Source: CAADGU01 sp964581605 (GTDB lineage: Bacteria; Chloroflexota; Anaerolineae; Promineifilales; Promineifilaceae). From it: 31,973 bases of DNA. The notes under the pieces are model-generated. The model did no database searches. It had not been told where the DNA came from and saw only the letters and a list, made by a program, of their open reading frames with translations. This document shows positions 5,270 to 12,900 of this stretch, in pieces (position 1 is the first letter of the stretch; every line of letters starts with the position of its first letter). The stretch covers positions 1 to 31,973 of the forward strand of contig CAZOPF010000065.1 in assembly GCA_964581605.1 (NCBI GenBank). The letters are read 5' to 3'. Position numbers and translations under genes: made by a program.

Positions 5270-6270
5270 TCTATCTCCACAGGATTCAACCACGGCATCA
5301 TCTGCCTTAACTCTTTGCCCACCTGTTCAATTTGCGAACGGCGGGCTTCGGCGCGGCGTTGTTCAAACCAGGGACGGCCGTTGGCGTTTTCATCAATCCA
5401 CCCTTCGGCATACGCCCCCGTTTGAATATCCGCCAGGATCTGTTTCATCGCCCGCCGCGTCTCGTCCGTCACAATTTTGGGGCCACCGGTATAGTCGCCG
5501 TGTTCGGCCGTATCGCTGACGCTGTAACGCATATAACTCAGCCCGCCACGATAAAACAGGTCTACAATCAATTTCAGTTCGTGCAGACATTCAAAATAGG
5601 CGATCTCCGGCTGGTAGCCCGCTTCCACCAATGTATTAAAGCCCGCTTCCACCAGCGCGGCCACACCGCCGCACAACACCACCTGCTCGCCGAACAGGTC
5701 TGTCTCCGTCTCCTCAGCAAAGGTCGTTTCAATCACGCCAGCGCGGGTGCAGCCCAAGCCTTTGGCATACGCCAGGGCAAATGGCTTTGCCTGCCCGGAG
5801 TAATCCTGATGCACCGCCAGCAGTGCCGGTGTGCCCACCCCTTCCACAAACACCTCGCGCACGCGATGGCCGGGCGCTTTGGGAGCGATCATGCTCACGT
5901 CCACATTGGCCGGGGGCACAATCTGAGCAAAGCGGATGTTGAAACCGTGCCCAAACATCAGTGTCTTACCGGCCGTCAGGTGCGGCTCAATGGACTCTTT
6001 GTACACCGCCCCCTGCGTCGTGTCCGGCAGCAGCACCATGATCACATCCGCCTCAGCGCAGGCGTCGGCCACGCTTTTCACCGTCAGCCCGTCCGCTTCC
6101 GCCTTCGCCCAGGATTTGCTGCCGGGGTACAAGCCCACACGCACATCCGCGCCGGAATCGCGCAGGTTCAGCGCATGGGCGTGTCCCTGGCTGCCATACC
6201 CCAATACGGCAATCTTCTTGCCATTCAGCAAGCCTAAATCTGCATCCTTGTCGTAGTAAATGTTTGCCAC
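5266..6270 (-). CDS. ilvC: Ketol-acid reductoisomerase (class I)
   Basis: 334 residues, the length of the short class I enzyme. It converts acetolactate or acetohydroxybutyrate to the dihydroxy acid with NADPH and Mg2+. Visible features: the Rossmann motif IAVLGYGSQGHAHALNLRDS (residues about 20-39), MVLLPDTTQ, the VSMIAPKAPGHRVREVF segment, and the C-terminal knotted domain with the metal ligands in TETDLFGEQVVLCGG and the ECLHELKLIVDL helix. The start is GTG 6270, with AAGGAG about 10 bases upstream. It lies 90 bp after ilvN and 85 bp before leuA, in the same operon. Confidence 0.95.
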   Translation of the reverse strand: MANIYYDKDADLGLLNGKKIAVLGYGSQGHAHALNLRDSGADVRVGLYPGSKSWAKAEADGLTVKSVADACAEADVIMVLLPDTTQGAVYKESIEPHLTAGKTLMFGHGFNIRFAQIVPPANVDVSMIAPKAPGHRVREVFVEGVGTPALLAVHQDYSGQAKPFALAYAKGLGCTRAGVIETTFAEETETDLFGEQVVLCGGVAALVEAGFNTLVEAGYQPEIAYFECLHELKLIVDLFYRGGLSYMRYSVSDTAEHGDYTGGPKIVTDETRRAMKQILADIQTGAYAEGWIDENANGRPWFEQRRAEARRSQIEQVGKELRQMMPWLNPVEIE

Positions 6271-6297
6271 TCTTTGGTCTCCTTCTTTGTAAATAAA

Positions 6298-6359
6298 AGT
6301 GAGCAGTCAGCGGTGAGCAATGTTCTTTACCGCTTACTGCTAACTGCCCACTGCTCACT
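6298..6359. repeat. Word-hairpin (word GTGAGCAGT) between ilvN and ilvC
   Basis: AGTGAGCAGTCAGCGGTGAG at 6298-6317 pairs imperfectly with the TTACCGCTTACTGC/TGCCCACTGCTCACT words ending at 6359. It abuts the ilvN stop codon (6361-6363). It has the same architecture as the other word-hairpins, with a word related to those at 5200 and 21031 (GTGAGCAG, GTGAACAG). Confidence 0.7.
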
Positions 6360-6360
6360 A

Positions 6361-6915
6361 TCACTGATGCCCATTCCCATACACCGGCACGGCCGTCTCA
6401 TCCTCTTCCCCCACCTTCTTGGTATTGCCGCGCACCATGGCCACCCGCCCTGTACGCACCATCTCGATAATGCCAAAGTTGCCCAGCAGATCAATTAACG
6501 AATCCACCTGATTTTCCTTGCCCACAATCTGGATAATGAGCGAATCCAACGTCACATCCACAATCTGGGCGCGGAAAATATCCACCAACTGCATCACCTC
6601 GGCCCGGTCTTCACTGGTCGCCTGCACCTTAATCAGCGCCAGTTCGCGCATAATCGGGTTCTGGTACGTCACATCCTCAATGTGCGTCACGTTAATCAGC
6701 TTGTCCAACTGTGTGCGTACCTGCCGCATATCCCGGTCGGTGCCCCGCGCCACAAAAGTCATGCGGCTGATACCCGGCGTCTCGCTGTGCCCGACGGCCA
6801 GACTTTCGATATTAAAATTGCGACGGCCGAACAGCCCCGCCACCCGGTTCAACACGCCCGGCTTATCTTCCATCCAGGCAATCATCGTGTGTCGTTTCAT
6901 TCCATTTTCTGACAT
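6361..6915 (-). CDS. ilvN: Acetolactate synthase small (regulatory) subunit
   Basis: 184 residues from ATG 6915. The N-terminal ACT domain begins KRHTMIAWMEDKPGVLNRVAG and continues FGRRNFNIESLAVG; this is the valine-binding regulatory fold. The second half has NPIMRELALIKV and SLIIQIVGKENQVDSLIDLL. The subunit activates the catalytic subunit IlvB and confers feedback inhibition. I chose ATG 6915 because GGGAGAG lies just upstream; a GTG nine codons earlier (6942) falls in a hairpin. The C-terminal tail (GEEDETAVPVYGNG) extends a little beyond the usual IlvN/IlvH end. The gene is 57 bp downstream of ilvB. Confidence 0.93.
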   Translation of the reverse strand: MSENGMKRHTMIAWMEDKPGVLNRVAGLFGRRNFNIESLAVGHSETPGISRMTFVARGTDRDMRQVRTQLDKLINVTHIEDVTYQNPIMRELALIKVQATSEDRAEVMQLVDIFRAQIVDVTLDSLIIQIVGKENQVDSLIDLLGNFGIIEMVRTGRVAMVRGNTKKVGEEDETAVPVYGNGHQ

Positions 6916-6931
6916 AGTTTCTCTCCCGTTT

Positions 6932-6957
6932 GTAGTAGGCACTTTAGTGCCTACTAC
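6932..6957. repeat. Perfect 12-bp hairpin between ilvB and ilvN
   Basis: GTAGTAGGCACT (6932-6943), TT, AGTGCCTACTAC (6946-6957): a perfect stem with a two-base loop, just upstream of the ilvN ribosome site. No U-run follows. The inner part (GCACTTTAGTGC) recalls the cores of the hairpins at 15724 and 16785 (CGCACTT...AAGTGCG). Confidence 0.75.
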
Positions 6958-6972
6958 GAACGCTCATACTGC

Positions 6973-8694
6973 TCACTTCCCACTCCCCATCGCCGGCGCC
7001 GGCCGCCGAATCATGTCCGCATTGCTCTTGCCGGGCGCCACCATGGGATACACATTGGTAAACTCCTCCACCTGGAAATCCAGCAGGTAGGGGCCGTCAT
7101 GCGCCTGCGCTTCTTTGATGGCATCATACGCCTCCTCGCGGCGCGTCACCGAGCGAGCGCGAATGCCATACGCCTCAGCAATCTTCACAAAATCGGGGTT
7201 GAACAGGGGGGTGCCAGAGTGCCGTTTGTTGTAAAACACATCCTGCCATTGGCGCACCATGCCCAGGTAGCCATTGTTGATAATGGCGATCTTGATCGGC
7301 AGCCGTTCCTGCACCACCGTTGACAGTTCGATCATCGTCATCTGGAAGCCGCCATCACCGGCCACCACCCAGATTTCCTGGTCGGGGTTGCCAATTTGCG
7401 CGCCAATAGCGGCGGGCAGGGCATACCCCATCGTGCCCAGACCGCCAGAGGTGAGCAGGCTGCGCCGCCGGTTGTGGTGGTAATACTGCGCCTCCCACAT
7501 CTGGTGCTGGCCCACATCGGTAACAACGGTGGCACGGCCGTTGCCCTCCCCCGTGGCGTGCCACAAAGTCCGCATCACATAGGGGGCCACCAGTTCATCT
7601 GACTCCTGCTGCAAAATGTCGCGGTAGCTCGTTTCTGATTTCCACTCCGCAATTTGTTCCAGCCAGGCCGGGTGTTCATTTGGCTCCACCTGGGGCAGCA
7701 GCGCCCGCAGCGCCAGCAGCGCGTCGCCAATGACCGGCGTGTCAATGGTGATGTTTTTACCCATCTCCGCCGGGTCAATGTCCACATGGATAATTTTGGC
7801 TTTGGGGGCAAAGGTATCAAACGCGCCCGTCAGCCGGTCATCCAGCCGCGCCCCCACGGCCAGCAGCACATCACACTCTTGCAGGGCGTAGTTGGTGTAC
7901 GCCTCGCCGTGCATCCCACCCCAACTGATGGAGAGCGGGTGCGTAGCCGGGAAGGTGCCAATGCCCAACAGGCTGGTAGCCACGGGGATGTTGGTCTTTT
8001 CGGCCAACTGGCGCAGTTCCGCTTCGGCGCGGGCAATGGAGACGCCCTGCCCAGCGACGATGACCGGCCGTTGGGCTTCATTGATGAGGCGGGCGGCGCG
8101 GGCTACGGCCGTTGCGTCTGGCGCACTTAAATTAGGGTTGTAGCCCGGCAAATTGACCGTTGTCGGATAGCTAAAGGGCATCGTCTTTTGCTGCGCGTCT
8201 TTGCATACATCTACGAGCACTGGCCCCGGCCGGCCGGTGCGGGCGATATAAAACGCCTCTTTCAGCGCGTCCGGCAAATCGCGCACGTCGGTAATCAGGT
8301 AATTGTGTTTGGTCACGGGCAGCGTCACCCCCTGAATGTCTGCCTCCTGGAAGCCGTCCCGCCCCAGCAGCGAGGTGGGTACCTGCCCGGTGATGGCTAC
8401 GACAGGCGTGGAGTCCATGTACGCCGTCGCCAGCCCCGTCACCAAGTTGGTGGCCCCAGGGCCAGAAGTTGCCATACAGACACCCACCCGCCCGGTGGAG
8501 CGGGCATACCCATCGGCCATGTGGGATGCGCCCTGCTCATGCGTTACCAGCACATGATGAATGGGGTATTCATATTTTGCCAGATCATCATAGGTGGGCA
8601 GGATGGCCCCACCGGGCAGGCCAAAGACCACTTCCACCCCTTCGGCCAGCAGGCTTTCCCAGATGATCTGTCCGCCAGTTTTCATTTCGCTCAT
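6973..8694 (-). CDS. ilvB: Acetolactate synthase large (catalytic) subunit
   Basis: 573 residues, a normal AHAS catalytic subunit. It uses ThDP, Mg2+ and FAD to make acetolactate or acetohydroxybutyrate from pyruvate. Visible features: the catalytic glutamate in THEQGASHMADGYAR (E53), the FGLPGGA loop (24-30), the FAD-binding middle domain, and the ThDP motif GDG (446-448) through INN (472-474). The ATG at 8694 has AAGGAG seven bases upstream. It is the first structural gene of the operon, after an approximately 430-nt leader with a Val/Leu/Ile-rich leader ORF and two terminator-like hairpins. Confidence 0.95.
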   Translation of the reverse strand: MSEMKTGGQIIWESLLAEGVEVVFGLPGGAILPTYDDLAKYEYPIHHVLVTHEQGASHMADGYARSTGRVGVCMATSGPGATNLVTGLATAYMDSTPVVAITGQVPTSLLGRDGFQEADIQGVTLPVTKHNYLITDVRDLPDALKEAFYIARTGRPGPVLVDVCKDAQQKTMPFSYPTTVNLPGYNPNLSAPDATAVARAARLINEAQRPVIVAGQGVSIARAEAELRQLAEKTNIPVATSLLGIGTFPATHPLSISWGGMHGEAYTNYALQECDVLLAVGARLDDRLTGAFDTFAPKAKIIHVDIDPAEMGKNITIDTPVIGDALLALRALLPQVEPNEHPAWLEQIAEWKSETSYRDILQQESDELVAPYVMRTLWHATGEGNGRATVVTDVGQHQMWEAQYYHHNRRRSLLTSGGLGTMGYALPAAIGAQIGNPDQEIWVVAGDGGFQMTMIELSTVVQERLPIKIAIINNGYLGMVRQWQDVFYNKRHSGTPLFNPDFVKIAEAYGIRARSVTRREEAYDAIKEAQAHDGPYLLDFQVEEFTNVYPMVAPGKSNADMIRRPAPAMGSGK

Positions 8695-8712
8695 CAGATT
8701 GCTCCTTATTGG

Positions 8713-8781
8713 GGAGATTGGAGATCAGAGATTAGAGATTAACGTTGGCAAGCAATCTCTAATCTCCAATCTCTGGTCTCC
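8713..8781. repeat. Word-hairpin (word GGAGATTAGAGATT) just upstream of ilvB
   Basis: GGAGATTGGAGATCAGAGATT-like words at 8713-8740 are mirrored by AATCTCTAATCTCCAATCTC and GGTCTCC at 8754-8781. It lies in the ilvB leader RNA between the second terminator-like stem and the ilvB ribosome site. Its word is similar to that of the hairpin at 1378. Confidence 0.75.
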
Positions 8782-8827
8782 AAAAATAAAAGAGGCAGAA
8801 AACAGCTAAATTCCGTTTTCTGCCTCT
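8782..8827 (-). terminator. Second intrinsic-terminator-like stem in the ilvB leader
   Basis: On the minus strand AGAGGCAGAAAAC, an 11-base loop, then GTTTTCTGCCTCT: a perfect 13-bp stem followed by TTTATTTTT. It lies between the attenuator (8986-9013) and ilvB. It may be a second control point, an old terminator, or part of a second transcript. The AT-rich inner half makes it less classical than the first one. Confidence 0.55.
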
Positions 8828-8885
8828 GGCATAACGACTTGTGCCCTGTCGTGCGGGCTTGTTGCATGTGGGAGGAGGAGGGCTG

Positions 8886-8968
8886 GTGGCAAGTGGCAGG
8901 TGGCAAGTGGCAGCTACCTGCCACCTGCCACTTGCCATTTGCTACCTGCCACTTGTTACTTGCCACTT
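8886..8968. repeat. Word-hairpin (word GGCAAGTGGCAGGT) in the ilvB leader
   Basis: TGGCAAGTGGCAGG repeated at 8886-8913 is mirrored by CTACCTGCCACCTGCCACTT and further GCTACCTGCCACTTG words up to 8968. The stem can extend to more than 24 bp. It separates the attenuator from the second terminator-like stem. No ORF here looks real. Confidence 0.75.
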
Positions 8969-8985
8969 TTACTCATCCTGAGAAC

Positions 8986-9013
8986 AAAAAAGCCGCCCTG
9001 TTGGGGCGGCTTT
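8986..9013 (-). terminator. Attenuator terminator of the ilv operon
   Basis: Minus strand: AAAGCCGCCC (9013-9004), loop CAACA, GGGCGGCTTT (8998-8989), then a run of U (8991-8986). It is a strong 10-bp intrinsic terminator starting 28 bases after the leader-peptide stop codon. A competing pairing is visible: CTGTTGGG in leader codons 23-25 (9059-9052) is exactly complementary to CCCAACAG (9005-8998), which covers the loop and the foot of both arms. A ribosome finishing the leader would cover 9052-9059 and let the terminator form; a ribosome stalled at the Val/Leu/Ile codons would leave it free. The pairing is seen; the mechanism is inferred from classic ilv/leu attenuators. Confidence 0.85.
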
Positions 9014-9041
9014 GTGGTTGTTCTGCGTCTTGTTCTTTGCC

Positions 9042-9125
9042 TTAACCTTCACCCAACAGCATGTGATCCTTATTGCGAATAATAAGGACGATAATAAGGA
9101 CGAGGCTAAGTACAAATACGTTCAT
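9042..9125 (-). CDS. Branched-chain amino acid leader peptide (attenuator)
   Basis: A 27-codon ORF, ATG 9125 to TAA 9044-9042. Residues 1-16 read MNVFVLSLVLIIVLII, with 12 of the 14 residues after MN being Val, Leu or Ile counting only V, L and I; the tail is RNKDHMLLGEG. This is the composition expected for a leader of ilvBN-type operons, where translation senses Val/Leu/Ile-tRNA charging. A purine-rich AAGAAGAAG precedes the ATG as a modest ribosome site. The Ile/Val codons lie in a hairpin (TCCTTATT/AATAAGGA, 9088-9067, loop ATTCGC), and codons 23-25 can pair with the terminator. The next genes are ilvBNC-leuA. It is too short for routine gene callers. Confidence 0.85.
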   Translation of the reverse strand: MNVFVLSLVLIIVLIIRNKDHMLLGEG

Positions 9126-9170
9126 AAACTTCTTCTTACAGGCTGTGTAAGTTCTACCGTAAGTTTATCT

Positions 9171-9198
9171 AGTGTACCCCTAAACATGCCAGACGCAA
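9171..9198 (-). promoter_or_regulatory. Possible promoter of the ilv operon
   Basis: Minus strand: TTGCGT (9198-9193), 16-base spacer, TACACT (9176-9171), placing the transcript start about 40 bases before the leader ATG. Both boxes are imperfect (3 of 6 and 4 of 6). An inverted repeat (CACAAAAGA...TCTTTTTTGTG, 9203-9228) lies directly upstream and could be a regulator site. Confidence 0.35.
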
Positions 9199-9446
9199 AT
9201 TCACAAAAGAGGGGTGTCTTTTTTGTGCGGATTGTACAACACGGCCGTACCCTTTTTTAGCCTTCTACAATGGCTATCCGCAACAATACACTAAATTGCC
9301 GGATAAGCATTATGTCAATTTATGCAGATCGTAAGCACATAGTACCATAATAATGTTCGATTATTTCATTATTTTATAGACAAGTCTGTTTTGTCGGCAG
9401 TCGGTCATCGGCTCAGACTTTCAATTGAAACAAAATAGGCACTGTC
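9199..9446. other. Intergenic region between divergent ilv leader and pilin gene
   Basis: No gene is seen. The region is AT-richer than its surroundings. It holds the inverted repeat at 9203-9228, one ACGGCCGT octamer (9241-9248), and a perfect 12-base palindrome TTTCAATTGAAA at 9419-9430, about 17 bases before the pilin ATG. The palindrome is a candidate operator for the pilin gene. No confident plus-strand promoter could be picked. Confidence 0.4.
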
Positions 9447-9947
9447 ATGAAATCATATTATCCCCCATCAACTGCCCAAGCAATTTCCTTTTATTCTGCA
9501 AACCCAGACAAACAACGCCATCCAAAAATAGAGGCATCCTCTTGCCAACAAGGCCAGGGGTTAGTTGAGTACGCCTTGCTGCTGGCTCTGGTGGCTCTTA
9601 TAGTTATTGCCATTTTGAGTCTGCTTGGTGGCAAAGTGGGCGCGGCATTTCAGGAAGTTAACTGTGCATTAGCAGACTATCCGGCAAGCTCGCCGCCATT
9701 AACCATCCTCTCTGTGACCCGTGTGGATGAAGATACGATCCGTATGCGTTTTCGCTTATCTAGCAGCACACAGGTCACGTTTTGGGATACCAATTCTGGC
9801 TTCCATGAGACATTTGATCTGGGGGCAGGAACCTACAACTGGATTACGGATGATGACGATGGCAATGGGCATGGCGAGCCTGGCCCTGGTACGTTAACGG
9901 CTAACACAGGTGACGGACAACTGGTTTGCGGCCGTTATATGAATTAG
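9447..9947 (+). CDS. Flp-type (type IVb) pilin-like protein with C-terminal extension
   Basis: 166 residues. After a 36-residue polar leader comes QGLVEYALLLALVALIVIAI: a prepilin-peptidase-like site G36/Q37 with Glu at +5 and Tyr at +6 (E41, Y42), then one hydrophobic helix (about 39-61). This is the Flp/Fap pilin signature; such pilins are processed by a TadV-like peptidase and assembled by the Tad system. Flp pilins are usually only 50-80 residues; here about 100 more follow, with beta-strand character, an acidic DDDDGNGHGEPGPG stretch and two cysteines (C73, C161), so it may be a minor pilin or pseudopilin. No Tad gene is nearby. The ribosome site is weak. It converges on the regulator gene with a 27-bp gap. 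Confidence 0.7.
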   Translation: MKSYYPPSTAQAISFYSANPDKQRHPKIEASSCQQGQGLVEYALLLALVALIVIAILSLLGGKVGAAFQEVNCALADYPASSPPLTILSVTRVDEDTIRMRFRLSSSTQVTFWDTNSGFHETFDLGAGTYNWITDDDDGNGHGEPGPGTLTANTGDGQLVCGRYMN

Positions 9948-9974
9948 GCGCGTTATTATCCTATATGCCGGCCG

Positions 9975-12900
9975 TCAGATTTCCGGCCCGTGTTTCCTGT
10001 CATCATACAGATGAGAACGAACATGTTCCAACACGGCCGCCGCCTGGCGCATACTGCCCAATCGAGACGCTGATTCCTTCATCAACAGTTGCTCCAATAA
10101 ACTGCCTAGAGTCGGCGGAACGTCTGGGCGGGCGTTCAAAACAGGGGGGAGGGCATCATGCAACACGGCCGTGACCGTTGCCGCCACATGCCCCTTTTCA
10201 AATGGATTGCACCCCGTCAGCATCTCATACAGCAGCACCCCAAACGACCAGATGTCTGTTTGCGCCGTCAGCCGTTCCCCCCGGCACGCTTCGGGACTCA
10301 TGTAGGCAAACGTGCCCAGCGTCGCCCCTTGTTCGGTTAGATGGCTACCAGAGTGAGCCAGCCCGGCAATGCCAAAATCGCTCAGTCGCGGCGTACCGTC
10401 GGCCGCCAGCAGCACATTTTCCGGCTTCAAATCGCGGTGAATAATCTGCAAATGATGGGCGCGGGCTAACGCATCGGCCAGCTCCAGGGCAATGGTTAGC
10501 GACTGCGGCAGCGGCAGCAGGTTCCCGGTTGAGAGCAGTTCGCGCAGGGAGCCGCCGGGCACATATTCCATGACGATCATCATCTGCCCGGCCGTTTCCA
10601 GGGTGGTGATGATCTGGACGATATTGGGGTGGTTCAGCCGGCGCAAGACCTCGGCTTCTCGTTGAAAGCGCGCTATTGCCTCGGAGTCTGGTGATAGCAG
10701 GTGGGGCAGCAGTCGTTTGATGGCCACAGGCTGCCCGGTGTGGCTGTCGGTGGCGCGGTACACTTCGCCCATGCCGCCGCGGGCAATGAGTCCTTGAATG
10801 GTAAAGCGTTCGGCATCTATCGGGGACAGCGATACAGGCAGCGTCGCGGCGGCTTCTGAAGGCAGTGTCAAGGCGGCGAGATTGGTCAGAACGGCCGTGG
10901 GGTTCACGGTTTGGCTGTGCTGCTGCACGGCCGTTATCTTTTCTGGTGACCAATTCGTCCACGTTTCCGCCAGCAGCGCCTCCGCTTTCAGCCGATTTTC
11001 CGCCTGCACGGCCGGGTGCTGCGTCACCCACCACAACAGCGGCAGCGCTTGCTCGCGGCGGCCCGTCGCCACATATAACATGCCGATCTCATACATCACC
11101 AGGGGAATCAGATACTCATATTGTTGGCTGATGGCCTGCGCCAGTGCCTCTTGCAAAACCTGCTGTGCCCGGCCAAACTGCCCCATTTCCCGGTAAACGG
11201 CCGCCAGATTGGTATTACATTGCACCACCGATTGCAAATGGTGCGCCTCCTGAAACAGCGCCAGGCCACGCTGCAACTGCTGTTCGGCCAGGGCAAAGTC
11301 ACCGGCTTCCTGGGCCAACGTGCCCAGATTGCTCAAGACGATGGCCTCAGATAAACGGTCGCCTACTTTTTGGCAGAGGGGCAATACTTCCTCATAAAAC
11401 ATTTTGGCCTGGGCGTGGTTGCCCGTCAGGTAATGAACATTGCCCAGATTGGTGAGCGAGGAACGGAGGCGGTCTTCATCCTGTAGCTGGCGCGACAGGG
11501 CCACGCTTTCCTCCAGATAGCGCTGCGCCTTCACCCAGTCACCGGTTATATTGTGCAATGCGCCCAACGCGCTCAGTGCGTCGGCGATTCCGGGCGACTC
11601 TTCCGCCAGGCGGTAACAATCCACGCTCTCCTGAAATTGCTTTTCGGCCGTTTCATAATCGCCGGTGACAACGGTGAGGTAGCCCATATTGAGCAGTAAG
11701 AAACCGACTTCGGCCGGATCGCGGAAATGGCGGGTGAGGGGGAGTGCCTGCTGGAATAACGCTTCGGCCTGGGTGCGCTGGCCCAGCCAGGCACAAAAGG
11801 AGGCGCGGCGGGCCAGCACTTTGCCCAACAATTGGTGAACCGGGTGGTCGGCGTCACTGGTTTGGGCGGCGAGCGATTCCAGAACAACGGCCGTGCCCGC
11901 CAGCCAATCCTCCCCTTCCTGCAAACGACTCTGGATGTTGTAGAAGGTGCGCAGCGTTTGTAACCCCTGTGTTAACCAGGTGAGTTGTACCTGGGCCAGC
12001 GCCACCTGCCAGGCGGCGCGGATATTGTCGTGGTCGGCGGTGATGGCCTGGAAAATGGCGGTTTGGGCCGGTGTATTGAGCAGCGGTTCTTGCTGTTGCA
12101 GCCAACCGGCGTAGTAGGCGGCGTGCTGCTGGCGCAGGTCTGTGGAATCGGTTCGTTTTTGGGCGGCGTATTGGCGCAGGGTGTGGTGAAGTTGGTAACG
12201 GCCGTCACCCGTGCGGCGCAGCAAAGATTTATCCACCAAAGCAGCCAGCCGGGGTGGGGTGGCCTGGCAGACCTGGCGGGCGGCTTCCTGGCTAAAACTG
12301 CCGCTAAAAACGGAAAGAGCCGAGAGCAAATCCTGTTCAGGGGGCGTGAGCAAACCCCACGAATAATCAAACACAGCCCGCAAACTGCGCTGGCGCGGCG
12401 GCGTATCGCGGTAGCTACTCGTCAAAAAGTCGAGGTTTTGGGCAATGGCGGCGGCAATTTCGGCGCAACTGTAATGGCGGCTGGCGGCGGCGGCCAATTC
12501 CAGCGCCAGCGGCATCCCGTCTACCAATTGGCAAATCTGGACAATGGGCGACAGCGTTTCCGGGGTCAGGGCAAAATGGGGCTGGATGGCGTGGGCGCGG
12601 CTGGCAAAAAGCTGCACGGCCGTAAACTCTGCACTTGCCTGATCGTCAGGTGTGGGGGGCACGGTCAACCCGGCCAATGCCAACGGCCATTCCCACTGAA
12701 TGTTGAGCGTTTCGCGGGAGGTGAGCAGCAGTTTGACGCCTGGGGCATGTTGTAAAAGCCGCACCAGCCAGTGCGTTTCCGCCAACAAATGTTCAAAATT
12801 GTCCAGCGCCAGCAGCAGCTCTTTTGGCTGCAAATGAGCCAACAACTGCGCGGTGGGGTCTTGTTTGCCGGAAAAATGGTAACCGATGGCCTGGGCGACG

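Noticed and set aside
8739..8966. Minus-strand ORF of 75 codons in the ilvB leader as a second leader peptide
   Set aside because: It is read through the word-hairpins (repeated KWQVA/PPATCH peptides), is not rich in Val/Leu/Ile and has no good ribosome site.
8881..8968. Repeated GGCAAGTGGCAGG units considered as a CRISPR-like array
   Set aside because: The repeats are abutting, both orientations occur, and there are no unique spacers or cas genes; it is an inverted word-hairpin.
8700..9130. T-box riboswitch in the ilvB leader
   Set aside because: I found no T-box consensus (UGGNACCGCG-like) or specifier-loop arrangement; a V/L/I leader ORF explains the terminator better.
11985..12755. Plus-strand ORF of 256 codons opposite the kinase/regulator gene
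   Set aside because: Shadow of the TPR/NB-ARC coding frame; composition Gly/Gln/Arg-rich with no domain pattern.
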